From assembly GCA_965153355.1 (NCBI GenBank), contig OZ231126.1:77128001-77192000 (forward strand): DNA of 64,000 nucleotides, in the 5' to 3' direction. Below, in pieces: positions 33,166 through 45,769 of this stretch; positions within the stretch are counted from its first letter, which is position 1; each line of letters begins with the position of its first letter. The notes beneath the pieces are model-generated. The model had not been told where the DNA came from, made no database searches, and saw only the letters and a list, made by a program, of their open reading frames with translations. A program made the translations under genes and the position numbers. This stretch comes from Flaccisagitta enflata (lineage: Eukaryota; Chaetognatha; Sagittoidea; Aphragmophora).

Positions 33166-33544
33166 CCTTTGACGACCCGTGGCTCGTTAGTCCGGTTCAT
33201 ATTTGGAAGGTGCCAAAAGCGTCGTCGTTTCTCAGACTCACAAAATGGAAGAAAAGAAAAAAAAAGAAAAAAAAAAAAGGAAAAGAACAAGAAAAAAAAA
33301 GAGAAAGAAAAAGAAAAAGAAAAAACCAAAAATGAAAGAGACGATTAATTTCGTTTGAGGGTTCCCAGGAGAGTGGAAAGGTGGATGAGGACAACAAACG
33401 GTTCCTAGAAGACTAAAACATTTTACATGTTCAATGATTCAAGATTGTCAATAGTTGTTCACTCCTAAATCTATTCATTGTTTCATTCATTCATTATTGC
33501 ATTGTATTTTGTCCCTTCTTTTTTTTTCATTCATTCTCTCCTAC

Positions 33545-33915
<371 letters not shown>

Positions 33916-34394
33916 TTTTTTTTTTGTCGTTGTTGTCATTTCATAAGGTTACCTCAGGAGAATCACTAGATGGGGACTTAAATTTTCCTCATAGTTTTGC
34001 AACATTATTTCTAATTTTCTGTGTTGCTTTTTTTTGTCAATGTATTCATGGGACCTATCTCCTGTTGCATTTCTCTTCCACTACTTTCACCAAGTCATCT
34101 TTTTTCCCTCCTCCTCTTTTTCTTTTTCCTCCTCCTCCTCTCCGTCTCTTCATCTACTACAACCAAGTTCAAAAAGACTGTTTTGGTTAATGGAACAAGT
34201 TAAATGAGGCCTGGAGACACCTACTAACAATAGAAAGATTAGCCGTCTATCATCACAGTGGAGTAATAGTCTGTCTGTTCGTCCGTCCCATCGTTATCAT
34301 TATCATCATCATAAAAAGAGTAATCGCCCGTGCCGTATCACTTTATCACCGCATTTCCATAACCGGCTGATGGACGGAGGATCGAGGATTAAAA

Positions 34395-34530
34395 CCTAGA
34401 GGAAACAAGGCCAAGTAGGGCAATAAGGTGCGACGTGTCGATCGTCGAACGAATGCGTTACAGACCGACCGACCGACCGACAGACCGACAGACGGACAGA
34501 GCCAGTTATAGAGGTGCTTTGATGCACCTA
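34395..34530 (-). repeat. Hairpin-ended interspersed repeat, copy 12
   Basis: ACAAGGCCAAGTAGGGCAAT at the left, GACCGACCGACCGACAGACC core, and TATAGAGGTGCTTTGATGCA CC at the right. The right hairpin has a different stem (AGGTGC/GCACCT) that is still fully paired. A mariner-type MITE is inserted right after it. Confidence 0.75.
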
Positions 34531-35057
34531 CAGTGGGGTTCGTGGAATAACAGCCTAAACTGGAGGAAGGTATTTAAGTGTCTTAATTTCATTTGACAAA
34601 CTTGATATTTGGAATATAAGTTGTTCACTTGATGTTTTTGTCCCTGAGTTTTTTGGTTGCTATGGAAACCAAAATTATTTTTTTGAACATTTATAACAAG
34701 TAGAATATTGATATTTTGACATATATTATCAGGGAACTTTGCTCAGAATTAAATTTGCTACAACTTTCCCACAGTATGTCCTGTAAGAATATTGCTCGTT
34801 TAGCCGTTGCTAGATGTGGGAAAGTTGTAGCAAATTTAATTTTGAGCAATATTCCCTGGCAATATTTCTCAGAATATTGATATTTTAGTGGTTATAAATG
34901 TTTGAAAAAATAATTTTGGTTTCCATAGCAATCGAAAAACTCAGGGACAAAAGCATCAAGTAAACAACTTATATTTCAAATATCAAGTTTGTCAAATGAA
35001 ATTAAGACACTTAAATACCTTCCTCCAGTTTAGGCTGTTATTCCACGAACCCCACTG
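34531..35057. mobile_element. Tc1/mariner-type foldback MITE, 527 bases, TA target duplication
   Basis: Ends CAGTGGGGTTCGTGGAATAA and its complement TTATTCCACGAACCCCACTG, with TA on both sides (34529-34530, 35058-35059). The two arms are near-perfect inverted copies of about 240 bases, for example TTCATTTGACAAACTTGATA against TATCAAGTTTGTCAAATGAA. No transposase is coded. The high arm identity suggests a recent copy, or gene conversion between arms. Confidence 0.9.
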
Positions 35058-35497
35058 TAAAAAGAAACGGAGTATTTCATGAGTCTGTTAGATCGAACTG
35101 TCTGTCTGTCTGTTTGTCTGTTCGAGTAATCCTGTCAGAGTTAGGCTTTTTTTTCTTCGTCCATCGAAGAGCGCAAGAATAAAATAGCTGCTGAGAATAT
35201 GATTTTCCTTATAACAAGAGAAGAAAAGATTACAAATTGATTTGAAAAAGAAAAAGAAAAAGGTTTTCTTGTCTTGCCATCGTCGCAAAAGGACAAGTGG
35301 ATTGACGTGTGCGTAAAAGTGAGCGGGTTGAGCAGATGTATGCGATTTTGTTAATCAAAGACTCTCTGTAGAGTCTAATGGCCTTCAATGTCACTTTTTC
35401 TCTTTCCGCGTTTTAGGCAAGATAGTCGCAAAAGCGTCAGATGGTCAGCGGTACCCGTTGCCCCTCAGTTAGTATATGTAAGATGTGAAGGTGAGAG
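35058..35497. other. Unique DNA, nothing recognised
   Basis: No coding or repeat structure beyond a short GTCT run at 35100-35118. Confidence 0.5.
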
Positions 35498-35962
35498 GGG
35501 CAGCGGCCCCTAAGGAGCCGATGACCTATGCTCATTTGAGCATTGTAGCCGGGATTTGAGCCACGAGGCTGAAGTGGAGCCATCAGGCTTGGATTGGAGC
35601 CACTTGGCTGGGGTCGGAGCCTCATGGCTAAAACCTTAGCCTCGAGGCTGGAATTGGAACCTGGACACTGGGATTAGAGCCAATATGCTGGGATTAGGGC
35701 TTCAAGGCTGGGATTGGTGCCTCAAAGCTGGAATTAGAGCCTTTGGCCGCAATTTGAGCCTCAAGGCTGGAATTGGAGCTTCAAGGCCAGGATTAGGACC
35801 TTGAGGCTGGGGTCGGGGCCTCAAGGATGGGTTTAGAGCCTCGAGGCGGGGGGAAGAAGAAGAAGAAGAAGAAGAAGAAGAAGAAGAAGAAGAAGAAGAG
35901 GAGGAGAAAATCTCCCATTTGTGTGAGAGCATAAGTCATCGGCCCCTTTGGGGCCGCTGCCC
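35498..35962. mobile_element. TIR element with a minisatellite interior, copy 1
   Basis: Ends GGGCAGCGGCCCCTAAGGAG (left) and its inverted partner TTTGGGGCCGCTGCCC (right). The pairing continues inward for about 35 bases (CCGATGACCTATGCTC against GAGCATAAGTCATCGG). The interior is about 15 units of 20-22 bases, like TTGGAGCCTCAAGGCTGGGA, plus a GAA repeat at 35855-35900. No coding. No target duplication identified. Confidence 0.78.
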
Positions 35963-36079
35963 AAAAAAGTAAAAGGCAATTGAAGGAAGCCAAGTAACGT
36001 ACAAGAATTACTCACTTCAAAGATTGACGTAGTACGCGCGAATAGAGAGCTTTGCTTTATATCATAAGCGGCCTGTTTT

Positions 36080-36320
36080 GCGAGTACTTGTACTTGGCTT
36101 CATTATAATGAGCTGCCTCTTTTGTGGGTAGTAGAATCTGTCACTTGTACTTGGCTTCATTATTATGAGCTGCCTCTTTTGCAAGTAGTAAAAGCTGTCA
36201 CTAGTTCGTGGCTTCATTATAACGAGCTGCCTCTTATGCGAGTCGTAAAAGTTGTCACTTGACTTAGCTTCATCATAATGAGCTGCTTCTTTTGCAAGAA
36301 GTAGAAGCTGTCATTTTGTC
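36080..36320. repeat. Tandem repeat, unit of about 65 bases, four copies
   Basis: The phrase GGCTTCATTATAATGAGCTG with CCTCTTTTGCAAGTAGTA and a GCTGTCACTTG-type end recurs four times. Confidence 0.85.
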
Positions 36321-36718
36321 CGACTTCTTTCAATCTGACGTTCGTTTCATAATTTGCCTTCGACAAAGTAGCGAGTGTATGTAAAAGAGAACGTGTAATT
36401 TCCCTACGACTAAAGAAAAAAAAAGCTGTAGGTGAACTCAATTCGGTTTTTTGACATGTCTTTTCTGGCCTTCTTTTCCTCAAACCCAAAATGAAATTCA
36501 AAGTTGCAAATTTTGATAGGGCGAATTTTGCGTAGTTTCCTTTTCACCTTTTTTGACTGCTTTTCCATTCTCATGACTGCCGATCTTGAAGATCTTAAAT
36601 TTCTCCCTGTCCACTGCTTTGTCCTCAATGAGAAAAAAATTTTAGAAGTGGCCGTTGTGGTTGCTGTTTTGGTGTGTTTGGTTTGGGTGTATGGTGCGCT
36701 TTGGTGTGTTTCGGTGTG

Positions 36719-36848
<130 letters not shown>

Positions 36849-37100
36849 AAAGGGGGAGTTGACATTAGAGCGAGGTCCAATGTCAAGGTTGGGTGGGGTG
36901 GAGGTGGGGGTGGGGATTGGGCGATGTTCCGTCGACAGAAGGAATGCGACAGAGGGAAAAAATAAAGAGGGAGTAAAGCAAAAGAGAGAAAGAAAAAAAA
37001 AAGCGAATTCGGGTCGAGAAGGCGCGCGATAAATGAGTCGCAGGAGCGCAATTTGGCAGCTCAAACAGAAGCGCTAAGAGGAAACGCAGAAAAAAAGTGC

Positions 37101-37149
<49 letters not shown>

Positions 37150-37271
37150 AAAAAGAAAATAGATGCCTCAAGCAGCAACGTGGCAGAAAGAAAACAGTTA
37201 ACAGTTAATGACGCGTCGGGAACATTCTGTTAGAGTCATTCTATGATGGGCAAGGAGCATCTTGAGAACTT

Positions 37272-37326
<55 letters not shown>

Positions 37327-37585
37327 CTCAACCTATTTGACTCAGATGCAGTTTTAAATGATTATCTTCAGGAAATGGCAAGAGAACAAAGATTCTGTCT
37401 GTTGCATCTTGCCTTTCCCTTCTCTCACTGCAAGTGTGCAACAGTCATGACTTCGCTGTTTGAATAAACAATTCTAACCAACATGGAGAAACGTGGAAAT
37501 GACCTCATGTATCTAGATATGTAAATAAGCATACCTACCCATGTTTTTAACATCAAACATTTTGTTTCTTGCTTGTCATTATCAG

Positions 37586-37669
37586 GGCTGCTTGGAGGAT
37601 CATTTAGTGGACACACATCACGTGAAGAAAGAGGGCGTTCAAAGACTTTTGCTGCTCGTCGAAGAACAG
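37586..37669 (+). CDS. zfh2: ZFHX exon I: second half of a C2H2 finger (28 codons)
   Basis: An 84-base exon, phase 0 at both ends: GCLEDHLVDTHHVKKEGVQR followed by LLLLVEEQ. It matches the helix half of the ZFHX finger that ends H-x4-H and continues into VxRLLxLV. The Cys pair of this finger is missing, so an upstream exon ending in CPLC-type sequence must exist. I find none on the plus strand between 14.2 kb and here, nor in frame with exon G. The acceptor is TTATCAG and the donor is CAG|GTAATT. A second frame is also open but has no family similarity. Confidence 0.82.
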
Positions 37670-37919
37670 GTAATTACAAAAACAAAAAGAAAAACATTTT
37701 ATTGGAAGTAAAAAAAATTATCATCAAGGGTATTGAAAAAGAGAGAGAAAACAGATACTGAGGGTATCTAAGCGAGAGACATGCGAGCTGAAGTGAAGCA
37801 ATATGACATGTGTTTAATTGTTTGCGGACATTTTGCATATACTCAATCATTTTGCACCATCGCTACGTTTGTTTCTTTGTTAATTTCCTCCATTTCTTGA
37901 TCACAACTCATTTACTCAG

Positions 37920-38031
37920 GCGAACACGTTGGCTTTACTTTGCCCCGGAGGAGATGAAGATTCTTCACCAATTTTGCCACCGGAAGAGAAAACTTGGCTT
38001 TCTCCAGACAAAGAACAAAGGGACGAAGAAG
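37920..38031 (+). CDS. zfh2: ZFHX exon J: acidic linker
   Basis: A 112-base exon between two well-supported exons, entered in phase 0 and left in phase 1: ANTLALLCPGGDEDSSPILP and then PEEKTWLSPDKEQRDEE. It has no finger and is an acidic/proline linker, as expected between fingers in this family. The acceptor is TTTACTCAG before 37920 and the donor is GAAG|GTAATT. Support comes from splice sites and phase continuity rather than from sequence identity. Confidence 0.7.
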
Positions 38032-38558
38032 GTAATTTGCATAATTATTATCGTCTCATGAAGATGAATGTGTCTTAGTGACTCAGAAACTCCTTCCCCC
38101 CCTCCGCGCCTTTTCAAAAAAAAAAAAAAAAAAAAAGAGGACGAGTTCAAAACTTGTTCACATGACTGATTTGCATGATGCAGTTAATAAAAATCAAGCT
38201 CTAACGGCAAGAATAGGAGGTTGGAGATATCATCAGTTGCAGAAATTATGAAAGTATTGTATTGTGAATGGGAAATCAGAAACACCGCCATGTTCAAAAA
38301 TCACTACATGTTATGAAGATTCGAAAAAGTAACGCGGTCCTCGTAGTTTATCAGGTAACTGATCTGCAAATGCATTAAATTGAGCCAGCTAAAGCAAATG
38401 AGATCATTCTACTCAATCCCTCGACATTATCATTGATTGGCTAAGCCACGCAGACGAGCAGGGCTCGGTCCTGGTGGTGACAACGATAAACGCAGAGGAA
38501 GGAGGGAAGGAAGGGGGGCGGCGGGTGGGCAGGAGCGAGTATACGCGTTTCAGCTAAT

Positions 38559-38563
<5 letters not shown>

Positions 38564-38615
<52 letters not shown>
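38564..38615. repeat. CT microsatellite at a ZFHX acceptor
   Basis: CT repeat ending nine bases before exon K, so it serves as the polypyrimidine tract. Confidence 0.93.
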
Positions 38616-38620
<5 letters not shown>

Positions 38621-38624
38621 CTAG

Positions 38625-38795
38625 GATCATCTGACACTGCTGACAAGTATTCTCCATCGGAAAATCAGTCGTCTTTGGCTTCAGAAGAGCTTCATTGTCC
38701 AGTCTGTAGTCGTCAATTTAACAACGTTGACGACCTGTTGCAACATCAGAACGACTTAGGCCACTTGGAGCTGAAAGACACGCCGAGAGGACCTG
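38625..38795 (+). CDS. zfh2: ZFHX exon [11 protein letters not shown] finger
   Basis: A 171-base exon reading [20 protein letters not shown], then [20 protein letters not shown] and [11 protein letters not shown], a C2H2 finger with C-x2-C and H-x5-H spacing. It is left in phase 1 (CCTG|GTAAGT) and joins GGTATCTC of the next exon as Gly. The acceptor CTTTCTAG sits nine bases after a CT repeat, and about sixteen bases after the donor a pure TTG repeat of about 200 bases starts. In the ZFHX family the finger array has a member at this place. Confidence 0.86.
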
Positions 38796-38810
38796 GTAAG
38801 TATCTATCGG

Positions 38811-39012
<202 letters not shown>

Positions 39013-39066
39013 TGGTATTTCAGCGAGGTTCAACATCTCCTTCAATTCTCTGCTTTTTTATCCCAG

Positions 39067-39254
39067 GGTATCTCTGCTGGAAGAAAGGTTGCAATCAGTA
39101 CTTCAAATCGGCTCAGAGTCTTCAAATTCACTTTCGCGAGATTCACACGAAACGGCAGCAAGTGTCCGTTTCTGAGCGCCACGTCTACAAGTACCGATGC
39201 AACCAATGCAGCTTGGCCTTCAAAACGCTCAGCAAACTGCAACTCCATTCGCAG
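39067..39254 (+). CDS. zfh2: ZFHX exon L: CWKKGCNQ finger and start of next finger
   Basis: A 188-base exon: [40 protein letters not shown], then [23 protein letters not shown]. The first finger has the unusual C-x4-C spacing of this ZFHX finger, and both blocks are near identical to vertebrate ZFHX3/4. The acceptor is TTTATCCCAG. The donor is CAG|GTGCGA, phase 0, and the following exon starts [10 protein letters not shown], exactly the family continuation. Confidence 0.95.
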
Positions 39255-39419
39255 GTGCGACAAACGCCTTTGTTTTCCTTTTCAATTTTGATCTTTTTTT
39301 TTCTTTCAGTTTCTGGCGTCTTGTAAAATGTGTTTTTTTTATTCTTTTTTTTTTTTTTTTGGTTTACTTGTTTCCTCACTCCTTTATTCAATCTTCAGTC
39401 GATCTTTTTGTTTAATCAT

Positions 39420-39770
39420 TCCTTCATTCATTCATTCATTATTTTTTTTTCATTTCTTTGTTAATTTATGAATCTCTTCCTTCATTCAATCATTCATCCA
39501 TACATTCAATGATCTCTGCTTTCTTCCTTCTTTTCCTCCTTCCTTCCTTCCTCCCTTCCTTCCGTCATTTTTGCACATATTTTTCAATTCATTCATTCAT
39601 TCATTCATTCATTCATTCATTCATTCATTCATTCATTCATTCATTTATTTTTTCATTCATTCCTTGATGATTTTTTTTCTTTTCATCATCCATTCATTTA
39701 TTCATTCATTCATTTATTCATTAATTCGTTCATTTTTTTTCTTTTCCTTACTTACTTTCCTTCATTTATG
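39420..39770. repeat. TTCA tetranucleotide repeat in an intron
   Basis: TTCATTCA units, purest at 39586-39645, in the intron before the large exon M. Confidence 0.93.
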
Positions 39771-39814
39771 ACTCCTCAAAAACTTATGTAAAATAACTTT
39801 CTGTTTCCATCCAG

Positions 39815-42800
39815 TACCACATGATCCGGGCAGCTACGAAATGCACAGTATGCGGACGTTCCTTCCGGTCGGTGGATGCTTTGAAGAAGCATTTGTTGAC
39901 CGGACATCCCGAGTTATCGGCCGAGGAGTTGGAGAGGCTGCAGGCGAGCCTCCCTTCCCAACTCCTCGTCGGCGCGGGACTGATGCAAGAATACTCCCCG
40001 GATCTCACGCCCAAATTTCCCGGAAGTGGCGGTCAAGACCGCGACGCCGCTTCAAGCGGAGTCGACGGGCCACTTGGGAGTGAAGCTGATGCCATGGATG
40101 GTTTGCCCAACAACGCCTCTCTCGATCAAAGCGGCGATGAAGAGTCGTTGGGCATGTCCGGAAGAGATTTTCCATCCTCCTCCTCCTCCTTCAGCACCTC
40201 CAACGCCGCTGCAGCGTCATCAGCAGACGCGGATGACGACGACAAATCAGATCCTCCATTGACCAAAGAGCAGCAGGCCTTTGAGGATTTCATCAACAGT
40301 CAATCGATGGCGGAGGATAGTTACAACGATCCCGCGCGAAGATTCAAATGTCATCGATGCAAAGTCGCCTACACGAAACAAATGTATTTGTCGGCGCATA
40401 ACAAGACTCTTTTGCACCGGAAAGGCGACAAGATGAGTTATCCCATGGAGAAATACTTGGATCCCAATCGTCCCTTCAAATGCGAAGTTTGCAAAGAAAG
40501 CTTTACGCAGAAAAACATCCTTTTGGTCCATTACAATTCAGTGTCGCATCTACACAAATTGAAGCGCAGCGCGGAAGCCGGAGGTGGCGCGGTTAGTCCC
40601 GTCGCCGCTGCCGCCGCAGCCGCTGGAGGCCCCAATGCCTCATCAAGTTACTCGGCCGCATCATCATCGTCCTCTTCTTCCGCCGTTAATGCAGGTTCCG
40701 CTAGTTATCATCTCGGCACATCGCCGTCGACTTCCGAGCCAGACAAAAAGCCGTATAAATGCAACATTTGCAAAGTGGCTTATTCTCAAGGGTCCACGTT
40801 GGACATTCACATGCGGTCAGTTTTGCACCAAACGCGTGCCTCCAAGCTTCAAGAGTTAGCCATGAACGGTCAAGTGGATCTTAGTCAGCCTTTGATTGAA
40901 CAGCCCGACAAGGCGATGCAGCATAAGAAGATTCTGACTGAGATGCTGCATCAAAAGCAGCAACAACAACAACAACAACAGGCTTCTCTTCACGGCTCGC
41001 ACCTTTCGTCGTCTCAATCTAGCGTTAGTTGTAGTAGTAATAGCAACATTCTGGGTCCTGGTGGTCCAAAATCTCCGATAAACAGTTCAGCAGCGGGTGG
41101 TCGACCATTTCATGGTTATCTTGGAGCCCCCACATCATCCACTGCTTGTAACAGTAATAACAACAACAACAATCCTCTCGGATCCCCCCTGTCGTGCTCC
41201 TGCGGAGGAATTTTCCCAAACCAGGAGATACTGATCCAACATCAACAAACATGCTTGTTCGGCGGTTTGAGCGGTCCGGGTAATCATCCAGATCACTCAT
41301 CCGCCTCTTCTCTGTCCCTTTCCAATAATGTTCGTGCTCCCCATCCTACAGTAAGCTTGGCATCATCATCATCATTATCATTATCATCATTATCATCATC
41401 CTCTTTACAAACCTCTACTTCTGTCGCTTCTGCTGTAGCTGTAGTCGCTTCTTCTTCTGCTTCTTCCCCTTCTGTATCTACAGAAGATGCCTTACTTCTC
41501 CAGCAGCAGTCACAGTCCACAACTTCAACAACGGGTCAATTTTCTTCTTCTTCTACTTCTTCATCAACAACTTCAACAACTTCAACAACAACAACTACAA
41601 CAACAACAACACTTGTTTCTGCTACCTCTCAATCTCTCTCAATCACCAGCACGCCGACTGCCTCCAATCCCAACACACCGCCGCCGCCGCCTCAACAGAC
41701 GCCCCAACCACATCCGTTCCTTCTTTCTTCAAAATATCTACCTCGGCAAGTGTCTCCCATGCATCGACACATTCTAGAGAACCTCGGATTCGAACTCGTC
41801 ATGCAGTACAACGAATACAACCAAAAGAAAAAGATGGACTCCAACAATGTCAAACTTATCTCATCTACGTCAGCAATCGAAGGAGACATGGAAATCAATC
41901 ATCTCGACAAAGATGAGGAAGAGGTCAAAGATGAGTATGACTTCAGCGAAGATGAACAACATCATCTTGTCGACAATGCCCTTATCGGCATTTCGACGAC
42001 AACGACAATAACGTCGTTGGACGATGGTCGCCAAAGCAGCAACAGCTGCGGTGATGACAACAACATTGACAATGAAGAAAACAAAGAAAATGAAAATAGC
42101 AGCATTCCAGAGTTCAATTGTAAAACGTCCTGCGATACATGCAAGAAGTCCTTTTCTAGTATCTGGGTCCTCAAGGCCCACCAAGAAGAGATCCACAAAG
42201 AAAGGATTCCACATGAAATTGTAGAGATTGTATCAAATGAATACCGAGAATCTTTGGAAGACAAATACAATCCCAAGTCAAACAACGCTGGCGCTAGAAA
42301 GATGATCACAAACAATAATGGCGCCAATAGCAACAATCACGGTCCCTCTTTGAATCCTCTTGACGACGCCTTAATCGCCAAAGACGAAGATGAAGATGCC
42401 GAAAATCCGACTCCTGGCGTCAACATCAATAACAATATCAATAACATCTTGGAAGACAATCCCAACATCAGAAATCACCATTCCGATAATCCCGCCTCAG
42501 ACTCTCCGATTCCAGAACAATCCGATTCCTCATCAACTAAATGTTCCACTGGCCGTTTTGAAGCAAACCTGACAACAAAACAACAACAGAATCAACAACA
42601 ACCAAATCAACAGCAACCGCAGCAACCACAACAACAGCAACAACGCCCAGCAAGTCCCGCGGACAGTCAAGGGCCCAACAACAGCAACAACGCCTCTAAT
42701 CCGTCTTTTCCTGTTTTTCCTGTTATCAATCCTGGACAGTTTCTTCCTGGTTTGCAATTTCCTCCCGGCATGCAGATTCCGCCTGAAGTTTTGGCTGCTT

Positions 42801-44353
42801 CCATTCCTCCAGCTGCCTTGATGAACATGATCAGTATGGGCATGATGGGGGCTCCCTTTGCTGGCATCAATCCTCATATGTTACCCTTTATGATTCCACC
42901 GCCAAATATGGGAGAAGGACCTAGCAGTGGACCACCACCACCGCCACAGCAGCAGCCACCGCCACCACCACCACCGGGGCCCATAGTTCCGCCTACCATG
43001 GATCCCAATTTCATGAAACAACAAGCGGCGCTACAGCAACAACAACATCATCAGTCGGCGGCCAGCGCCGCAGCCGCGGCTGCGGCAGCAGCTGCCGCCA
43101 ATCAAAAACGTGCACGTACGCGCATCAGCGACGATCAATTGAAAATACTGCGTGCCCATTTTGACATCAACAATTCACCCAGCGAAGACCAAATCAAAGC
43201 CATGTGCGAAAAGTCAGGTTTACCGGAGAAAGTCATCAAACATTGGTTCCGTAACACTCTATTCAAAGAAAGACAAAGAAACAAAGACTCACCTTACAAC
43301 TTCAACAATCCACCTTCAACCATTCTCAACCTTGAAGAATACGAACGCACTGGAAAAATTGAAACCGCAGTTGTCAAGGTCGAAGAATCCAATCAAAATC
43401 AACAACAACAGCAACAACAACAGCAACCTAACAAAAACATCATTCCAACCAATCCCGATTCAAAAGAAGCGTCATTTTCACAAGATATTCCGCCATCATC
43501 ATCATCATCAGCTGCTGTTGCGGCAGCTGCAGCAGTAGCAGCAGCCGCAAAGAGAGACGTAGAAGATTTCCTACCAATGGCATCATCACCAAATCTAATT
43601 CGATCAGAATCCCCAACAACTATTACAACATCCACCTCTGCGTCTCTTTCCAATTCCGTAAGAAATATCAACAACCAGCCTATCAACACCAACGTTGCCC
43701 ACAGTTTTCAACAACAGCAACCACTGGAATCAACCTCCAGCAGCACCGCCGGATCACCTCCGCTTCCCATCCCAGCCAACCTCGACAACATCAAATCCTA
43801 CAACAATTCCGTCAATGCAGCCGTGATGGCAGCAGCGACAACATCAGGTTTCAGAGAACGCAGCAACTCATCGCAGAGTTCTTATCAACAGCAACAACAA
43901 GCTCTCCAACAATCGCTTTTGATGGAAAGTAAACAACAGTTACAACAGCAACAACAGCATCATCCGCAGCATTCTCCGTTCCAGTCGAATTCAGATTTTC
44001 CGACCAACCTATCCACATCATCAAGAATGTCTTCAGAGTCTCCGCCTCCTCCAGCGGGTCTTTATGGCAGAGATATTTTGCCGCATCATCAGCAGCAATC
44101 TCCGTACTCTGCCGCCGCCGCCGCAGCCGCTGTCATGAACTCAGTCATGAACAACAATGGCAGCAACAACGGCGGTGGCAGCGCCAACAACTCGGTCGGT
44201 TCGCCGTCAAACGCCCTCGTGCCGTTTTCCGGCCAGGGGATGCCGGCAACTTCTGAAAGCGGAAGCAGCTGCGCTTCACCAGGAGGCGCCGGACTCACCG
44301 GGAAAAGGGCAAATCGCACCAGATTTACAGATTATCAAATCAAAGTCTTACAG
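39815..44353 (+). CDS. zfh2: ZFHX large exon M: six C2H2 fingers, low-complexity linkers, homeodomain 1, start of homeodomain 2
   Basis: A single exon of 4,539 bases (1,513 codons), phase 0 at both ends. Finger order: [59 protein letters not shown] with [30 protein letters not shown]; a CSCGGIF finger; and [18 protein letters not shown]. Then [20 protein letters not shown], a conserved pre-homeodomain block, and a Pro/Met-rich segment. HD1 (43103-43288) has [19 protein letters not shown] and [19 protein letters not shown], followed by SPYNFNNPP and [11 protein letters not shown]2 begins at 44306 ([17 protein letters not shown]) and is cut by an intron after Gln. Long Gln, Asn, Ala, Ser and Thr runs sit between domains. 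Reading beyond the donor CAG|GTAAAC only yields Leu-Ser from a CT repeat, so that extension is not coding. Confidence 0.96.
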
Positions 44354-44382
44354 GTAAACATAGCCTCTTACTATTTAAGTGC

Positions 44383-44383
<1 letters not shown>

Positions 44384-44480
<97 letters not shown>

Positions 44481-44551
44481 TTTTTTCATTCATACGAGAA
44501 AAAAAACACCGGAGAGACACAAAGAGATAAAAAAAACATACACACGCATAT

Positions 44552-44586
<35 letters not shown>

Positions 44587-44590
44587 GACA
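44384..44590. repeat. CT and CA microsatellites in the homeodomain 2 intron
   Basis: CT at 44386-44475 and CA at 44555-44583, in the 373-base intron between exons M and N. Confidence 0.95.
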
Positions 44591-44726
44591 CAAGTAACTG
44601 AAACAAGAAACGGCTGAAAGTGAAAGTAACAGACCCCTCAATTTTATCAAAATTGTCATATTCTAGAACAACTATATGATCTCCCCCCCCCCCCAATATC
44701 CATGTTCCCCCTTCAAATTACCACAG

Positions 44727-45099
44727 GAATTTTTCGATCAAAACGCGTACCCTAAAGACGACGATTTGGAGCATTTGTCACGCCTGTTGAACTTGTCCCC
44801 GCGCGTGATCGTAGTTTGGTTCCAAAACGCGCGCCAAAAAGCCAGAAAAGTTTACGAAAATCAGCCGCCGGCGGACGCCGATGAAAACAGCCGATTCCAA
44901 CGCACGCCGGGACTCAACTACCAGTGCAAGAAATGCTTGACCGTGTTCCAACGATATTACGAACTCATCAAGCATCAACGCAAGCATTGTTACAAGGACG
45001 AGGAGGGCAGTAAAGCGACGCCGATGCCGACACCAGTCACCAATCCCGTCACCATCCCGTCGCAATCGTCACCGCTGCCTAATCAACAACAGCAACAGC

Positions 45100-45142
<43 letters not shown>

Positions 45143-45243
45143 GCAACTCGGAGGATTGCATCAGTTGGTCCACGGGGGAACGGGACCACCTCATTTGCCA
45201 CCGCAATCAAACTCATCCGCTCTCATGATTGCGTGGGAAGGAG
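44727..45243 (+). CDS. zfh2: ZFHX exon N: rest of homeodomain 2 and CKKC finger
   Basis: A 517-base exon beginning [20 protein letters not shown] and continuing [27 protein letters not shown], the recognition helix of homeodomain 2. A finger follows ([28 protein letters not shown]), then a Thr/Pro segment, a long poly-Gln run and a Gly/His/Pro-rich end. Loss of the Gln-coded intron site would break helix 1, so phase continuity from the previous exon is convincing. The donor GGAG|GTGAGAGAGAG leads straight into GA repeat, phase 1. The poly-Gln run is mostly CAA, unlike the mixed codons of neighbouring runs, so it is probably length-variable. Confidence 0.94.
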
Positions 45244-45356
45244 GTGAGAGAGAGAAAGAGAGAGACAAACAGACAGATAGACAGCGATACAGACAGAGAC
45301 AGAGAGAAAAAGAAAGAAAGAGAAAAAAAGGAAGAAAGAAAGGAAAAAGGAGAGAA

Positions 45357-45409
<53 letters not shown>

Positions 45410-45415
45410 CAAATA
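45244..45415. repeat. GA/GACA microsatellite at a ZFHX donor
   Basis: GA-rich sequence beginning with the donor itself (GTGAGAGAGAG) and passing into GACA units at 45358-45410. Confidence 0.92.
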
Positions 45416-45769
45416 GGAAAAAACGAAGCAAGATTGTGAGAAAGAAACATAGAGGGTATGCAAGCAGGAAAAAAAGGAAAAACTAAGAAACAAAAGCAAA
45501 GAGAGAAAGCTAAGAGGATGATGGATGAAGAATGAAAAACAAAAGTTTTTTGATATAGCTAAATATTCCATTACTTTTAAGACCTTTTAAATTGATTACC
45601 TTTTTGATGTTTAGATATTTCAAAGATTTCCATTTTAAAAACAGCATTTTAAAACATTCGATTCTGCATGACTTGCAGCTTGAATGGGAGAAAATTCATA
45701 TATTTATTATTGTTTAAATTTCCTGAAGCATTTCAATATATCAATACCTTATTTTTCAAAGCGAAAATT

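Noticed and set aside
44354-44530. Extension of the large exon M into Leu-Ser sequence
   Set aside because: The donor CAG|GTAAAC lies at the known homeodomain 2 intron, and the next exon resumes the homeodomain exactly.
45090-45145. Calling the poly-Gln tract a repeat-expansion defect
   Set aside because: It is long but in frame and within a linker; Gln runs are usual in this family and no reference length is available here.
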